Shown here piece after piece: positions 25,101 to 25,403 of a DNA stretch of 25,403 bases (within the stretch, counting starts at the first letter, position 1; every line of letters starts with the position of its first letter). Origin of the DNA: DATLYB01 sp964502525 (GTDB lineage: Bacteria > Bacteroidota > Bacteroidia > Chitinophagales > CAIOSU01); contig CAZCXH010000062.1 of the NCBI GenBank assembly GCA_964502525.1, forward strand, positions 1 through 25,403. The letters run 5' to 3'. The position numbers and the translations under genes are program-made. Under the pieces are notes generated by a model. It was not told the origin of the DNA. It worked only from the letters and a program-made list of their open reading frames with translations, and did no database searches.

Positions 25101-25403
25101 GTTGCGTATTCACTCCTGTCTTATGTGATGACAGCGACTTGTGCACGACTGATTCCTGCATTGGCGGAACTTGTACTTTCAATTCGATCCTCTGCGATGA
25201 TGCGGATGGCTGCACCACTGATTCTTGCGTCAGCGGAAGTTGCGTATTCACGGCTATCATTTGCGATGACGGAGATCCGTGCACGACCGATTCCTGTGTC
25301 AACGGAAGCTGCGTGTTCACTACTATCATTTGCGATGACGGTGATTTATGCACGACTGATTCCTGCATTGCCGGAACTTGCACTTTCACTTCGATCCTCT
25401 GCG
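16148..25403 (+). CDS. Giant repeat-rich surface protein, partial (runs off the window)
   Basis: The frame is open from ATG 16148 (first start after an in-frame TGA at 16130) to the end, at least 3085 codons. The signal peptide is about 1-33 (long basic n-region, then MVVGMLMIGLNSFA-Q). Residues ~34-189 are a Cys-containing beta domain. About 190-2093 are twelve modules of 145-170 residues. A PKD domain (~2094-2176, WIWDFGDG) and an Ig-like segment (~2177-2249) follow, then eight 46-56 residue repeats (~2250-2660) and an array of 23-24 residue Cys/Asp-rich repeats (~2662 to the edge). No catalytic motif is seen. Length, secretion and repeats suggest a cell-surface adhesin; T9SS export is inferred from the neighbours, because the C-terminus is outside the window. 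AAGGAGG at 16120-16126 is too far upstream to be its ribosome site. Confidence 0.88.
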   Translation, partial: MLLHDKPTSLFICTGRWCMVVGMLMIGLNSFAQKRIQFIVDEVSTTIGDCDGFFGGDSDPTWYWTGPGAVNDDCHFEGGRNGTFSQSVSISIVDESYDCAIDVPSTVQITFGSCEDDGPLPSACDPAFGNFIGGPCDGSASRTDNLPTTTNNGTLTYPPICVNVTSGCTGEYCYRLRRVVSGNFTYTTPNNDICSFTDLGTLNFGSSLNANNQNNVCANDQGGEPNTGGNDETVWYRFTTGATVASEITINFNGGSSGNDINGYVAVYEVVPASSCAFGSLNFVDDASALVPFLYDASVSMQCVNPNTTYFIQVDGLDWPLEEEGVFDLSITDNGIPRPNNNDICNATDLGTLSLGTSINLPTESNFCSNSQSGEPLTSGTLLQSENTVWYKFTTDNSISNIGYEVYLDASGLPSTFFTILHIFEDPDNNCNTINNLVELQNFDEIGGVADPDISDRTVRCLQPNTTYYVQIDANLILSVLNFGYEDQFSLQIVDNNIVRALNDNICSAIPLGRVPDNGTVVLPDVNNYCAGIEPNEPRGVNWGNLGAFQDPEKTIWYTFQAPASQSVEIYLDNDAVPDDINLEVAVYQSTTNNCAGFFGEVESADPFTSMSIMGNDVLRITCLDPTKTYFIQIDGDNVPLLDELMVGHFEFKIEDYQSPPAPNDEICDAIYMGDPTGGQVGLYYQTNFCADNILEPIPSGFQTDMTVWYTFTAPASGRVHVYAKDTDNPQGDPDDIDLQVAIFGTDDQTNPCQGNLFEVRSEYQVSDIAYPLDLDFITNDEFLRDVYCLIPGHTYFIMVDGESFLIGNVDDLDGYFSIEVEDIGGPPASQNDSICDFLHIGTASSSVGGTISASPFNNECAGIDPNEPDPTSTDNDGIPLNDITPDNTLWFSFIAPSTGHVQITANNNVLSSTYSDNVDLQIAVYASSNNTCTGTMHEIISNYDPIFFSETVEVQCLKGGVRYFVQVDGNADIPLLDALGYGWFDLVIETLAPPPVANNDDLCSSTNMGLIGSGGTVTLANQTNRCASEEPGEPNVSGITNTFDISSDETVWYRFTTGATPGEFTIDVYSALQIPPDYFINSSIVLYESLTGTTCNFNDLYEIDDAFIPVWPIPDIGSESLTVGCLQPNTTYYIQIDGWDFFFNEEGEFDITVTDDGNPHVIPANDDVCDAIAMGVVPSGNTVSLTNQNNFCALEEPGEPLVSGGNYNDINYDETVWYSFTTNNNPGTINVTVQNVSGINATIGVFSGAPGCSGSFASFSQMIEVDNVFNPLPVSSISMDIQCLHPNTTYYVQIDGLDVIGDEGVFNISVSDDGTINSFPPNDDICDHATLGVVPPGGSTAVVPSNNFCSSEETGEPFVSGNPVITDIDYDETVWFTFTTSATPGTVTVNVSNTSGISPNINVFSVDAYPSCNFFDLTFIGDDPVGSDQVVLNCLDPNTTYYVQVDGDDILGNVGTFDISVTDNGSAHSFPVNDNFCNALNFGVVPVNTTRNFNNQNNICASEEAGEPNVSGLTDITDPNYDETVWYRYTTPSTVGNITINVTNTNNLDAIISVYRVNPQGSCNFNSLSLVRNSSLLNTGGLSMFFSCVPANTEYIIQLDGIDAVGNDRGTFDISVVQDNNATVPLHDNVCSHGNVPLGSTQPGRNYCATVEPNEPNEDSDDETVWYTFTGPPSGEVRIVINSDGDIDVNFHLYLSTDGSCNFSSFVQVGGTYDNFIPSFPNDPFAFDVDETITCVAPGQTYYVQIDGGDLTGDYGEFDITITNPNPGYVPPPNDGCNGAIDITSFIGNISCQSGSGPDWIDNDDAIATNYGNPTISIISPFTLGCGDNCGDIWFSFTTPSPNSGQILIEGNDEYGLLGITNSNLTINAYSGNCNSLTPIDCSQGGIGNDPFYYIPVNPAGGQTIYLQVYNDDIYNILNPFNVNGDEFGLCVTDRCGSDDCNTATVMVLDTAYCWDTQGASGENVSSGDPGYIECGDGGEPDHSLYFQFTTDSCGGTYTVTVWGTIGGNCLVSIPTDGLSIAIYEDETPCDNNPQALLDCQQTDICDGYNYVFTHDYGLDTNTHYTIQLDGFGFLGGDNRGHIMLTKIPPPEPNFTADTVCLGMPTSFTDLSSGVGYNIIEWIWDFGDGTMATYTSPNNPQHQYNSVDTFDVTLWVKNDPYSICYDSITLPVIVTNIGTLNVSNDTTVCFGSPVTLTASGGLSYAWYPGNQSGSTITVNPPVTTTYTVADTLSGGCTPSAEVTVTVKPISIATIDTVLCSNQSITIGSSTYDSAGTFVDTLQNAGFNGCDSIVTTTISIIPVGTSSRDITICDGDSFYVGGAVRKTAGVYYDTVSSVSANGCDSVIATNLIVLPASVVMTDTTICEGDSVFAGGSYRDSSGVYADTFVAANGCDSLITVNLTVIPSSRAAIDTNICPGDSIAVGNSVYDSTGTYYDTLAAASGCDSIITTTISLNPVQTTSIDTTFCDGNSITVGSSVYDTTGNYSDTLSTVSGCDSIVFTNLTVLPVSTNTLAISICEGDSVFAGGAYRDSSGTYVDTFISSNGCDSIVTSILTVNQHSQNTIDTSICGGDSLFVGGVFRDTSGTYYDTLTASNGCDSVVITNLSVLSAATIVIDTSICPGDSVVIGNSVYKQDGAFHDTLSLGNGCDSIITTNITLVLCDDADACTIDTCSGAACNYAPLVCDDGNACTTDNCDSLSGCTSILLICNDSDACTADSCDTLNGCFHTVIPCDDSNACTADNCDSIMGCVSTAITCDDGTACTSDSCDSLTGCVFVPVNCDDGDACTIDGCDSIAGCTNDTLNCDDTNVCTTDICDSITGCGYTAISCNDGNACTADSCHPVTGCFPIPIFCNDSNACTIDGCNPLIGCATMPVNCNDANACTTDGCDSIAGCLHTAVTCDDGDDCTTDSCQGAGCIYTSIVCDDLNGCTSDSCITGVCRFTVIICNDSNSCTSDSCLNGVCDFTPVVCDDADGCTTDSCVNGSCVFTPVLCDDSDLCTTDSCIGGTCTFNSILCDDADGCTTDSCVSGSCVFTAIICDDGDPCTTDSCVNGSCVFTTIICDDGDLCTTDSCIAGTCTFTSILC
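16715..22425 (+). repeat. Twelve 145-170 residue modules in the giant protein
   Basis: Module starts are near 16715, 17165, 17653, 18134, 18638, 19141, 19643, 20114, 20567, 21028, 21469 and 21962. A typical module reads NDDICDA...G.V..GG, then NNFCA.EEPGEP, then DETVWY.FTT, a divergent beta stretch, then C-x-x-PNTTYYVQIDG and F-DISVTDDG. Modules 6-9 are closest to each other; 3-5 and 11-12 are most diverged. The DETVWY.F and YY.QIDG elements resemble PPC-like (pre-peptidase C-terminal) beta-sandwiches, but that family name is inference. Confidence 0.8.
22897..24130 (+). repeat. Eight 46-56 residue repeats in the giant protein
   Basis: Each reads about IDTSICxGDSVxVGGxxYDS, then SGTYxDTLxxxxGCDSI and TTxLTVxP. 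Two Cys per unit (SIC and GCDS) could form a disulphide. The first two units have an extra insertion before GCDS; the rest are regular at about 50 residues (150 nt). Confidence 0.85.
24131..25403 (+). repeat. CTDC-type Cys/Asp-rich repeat array
   Basis: At least 18 complete units of C-[DN]-D-x-[DN]-x-C-T-x-D-x-C-x-x-x-x-[GS]-C-x(5-6), and a nineteenth begins at the window edge. Unit 1 and units 11 onward have 23 residues; units 2-10 have 24. The motif is like the CTDC repeats of Dictyostelium and myxobacterial proteins, and also occurs three times in the protease at 11612-14482. Regular Asp suggests calcium binding; that is inferred. Confidence 0.85.

Noticed and set aside
24111..25389. Antisense frames across the CTDC array
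   Set aside because: Stop-free only because the 69-72 nt units repeat; the periodic translation mirrors the sense repeat.
24131..25403. CRISPR-like regular array
   Set aside because: The period is a multiple of three, the whole unit is conserved as protein, and there are no unique spacers or cas genes.

Overview
The window comes from a member of the Bacteroidota. Three genes encode secreted, multi-domain proteins of the type IX secretion (T9SS) kind: N-terminal signal peptides, PKD and SprB-like modules, and (in the two complete ones) C-terminal sorting domains. Candidate promoters resemble the phylum's TTTG / TAnnTTTG pattern rather than the E. coli one, and the gaps carry short interspersed repeats that I associate with this phylum. 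No rRNA, tRNA, CRISPR array, transposase, integrase or phage gene is visible.

Layout. Positions 1-3100 are a compact set of four small two-gene modules, each with overlapping or abutting genes: DUF433/DUF5615 (minus), an antitoxin plus RelE/ParE-like toxin (plus), a VapBC pair (minus, with a 59-residue antitoxin) and a ParE-like pair (minus). Repeats lie between them, including a 43-bp perfect direct repeat exactly 850 bp apart on either side of VapBC. Positions 3163-4853 hold a radical SAM gene split by a one-base frameshift, ending tail-to-tail with a conserved-looking, helical hypothetical gene (4842-6347, minus) that has absorbed a GC-rich palindromic repeat in frame.

Positions 6561-10625 encode a 1354-residue secreted protein (PKD, ten SprB-like modules, dockerin-like, cohesin-like, T9SS sorting domain). 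A fifth toxin-antitoxin pair (10638-11146, minus) follows, beside the remnant of a membrane-anchored protein gene (11159-11428, minus, internal TGA). Positions 11612-14482 encode a secreted M43-like metalloprotease with Cys-rich CTDC repeats, a P domain and a T9SS sorting domain. An AbiEii-type nucleotidyltransferase module (14613-15498) and a small secreted protein (15739-16053) come next.

The last 9.2 kb are one open reading frame from 16148 that is still open at the window edge (at least 3085 codons). It holds about 12 modules of 145-170 residues, a PKD domain, an Ig-like segment, eight 46-56 residue repeats, and an array of at least 18 Cys/Asp-rich 23-24 residue repeats. I read it as a giant surface adhesin.

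The genes do not form one pathway. The picture is surface and secreted proteins separated by small toxin-antitoxin modules and interspersed repeats. The most unusual points are the giant repeat protein with its late change of repeat period, the CTDC repeats shared with the protease, the in-frame repeat insertions, the split radical SAM gene and the hidden gene remnant.
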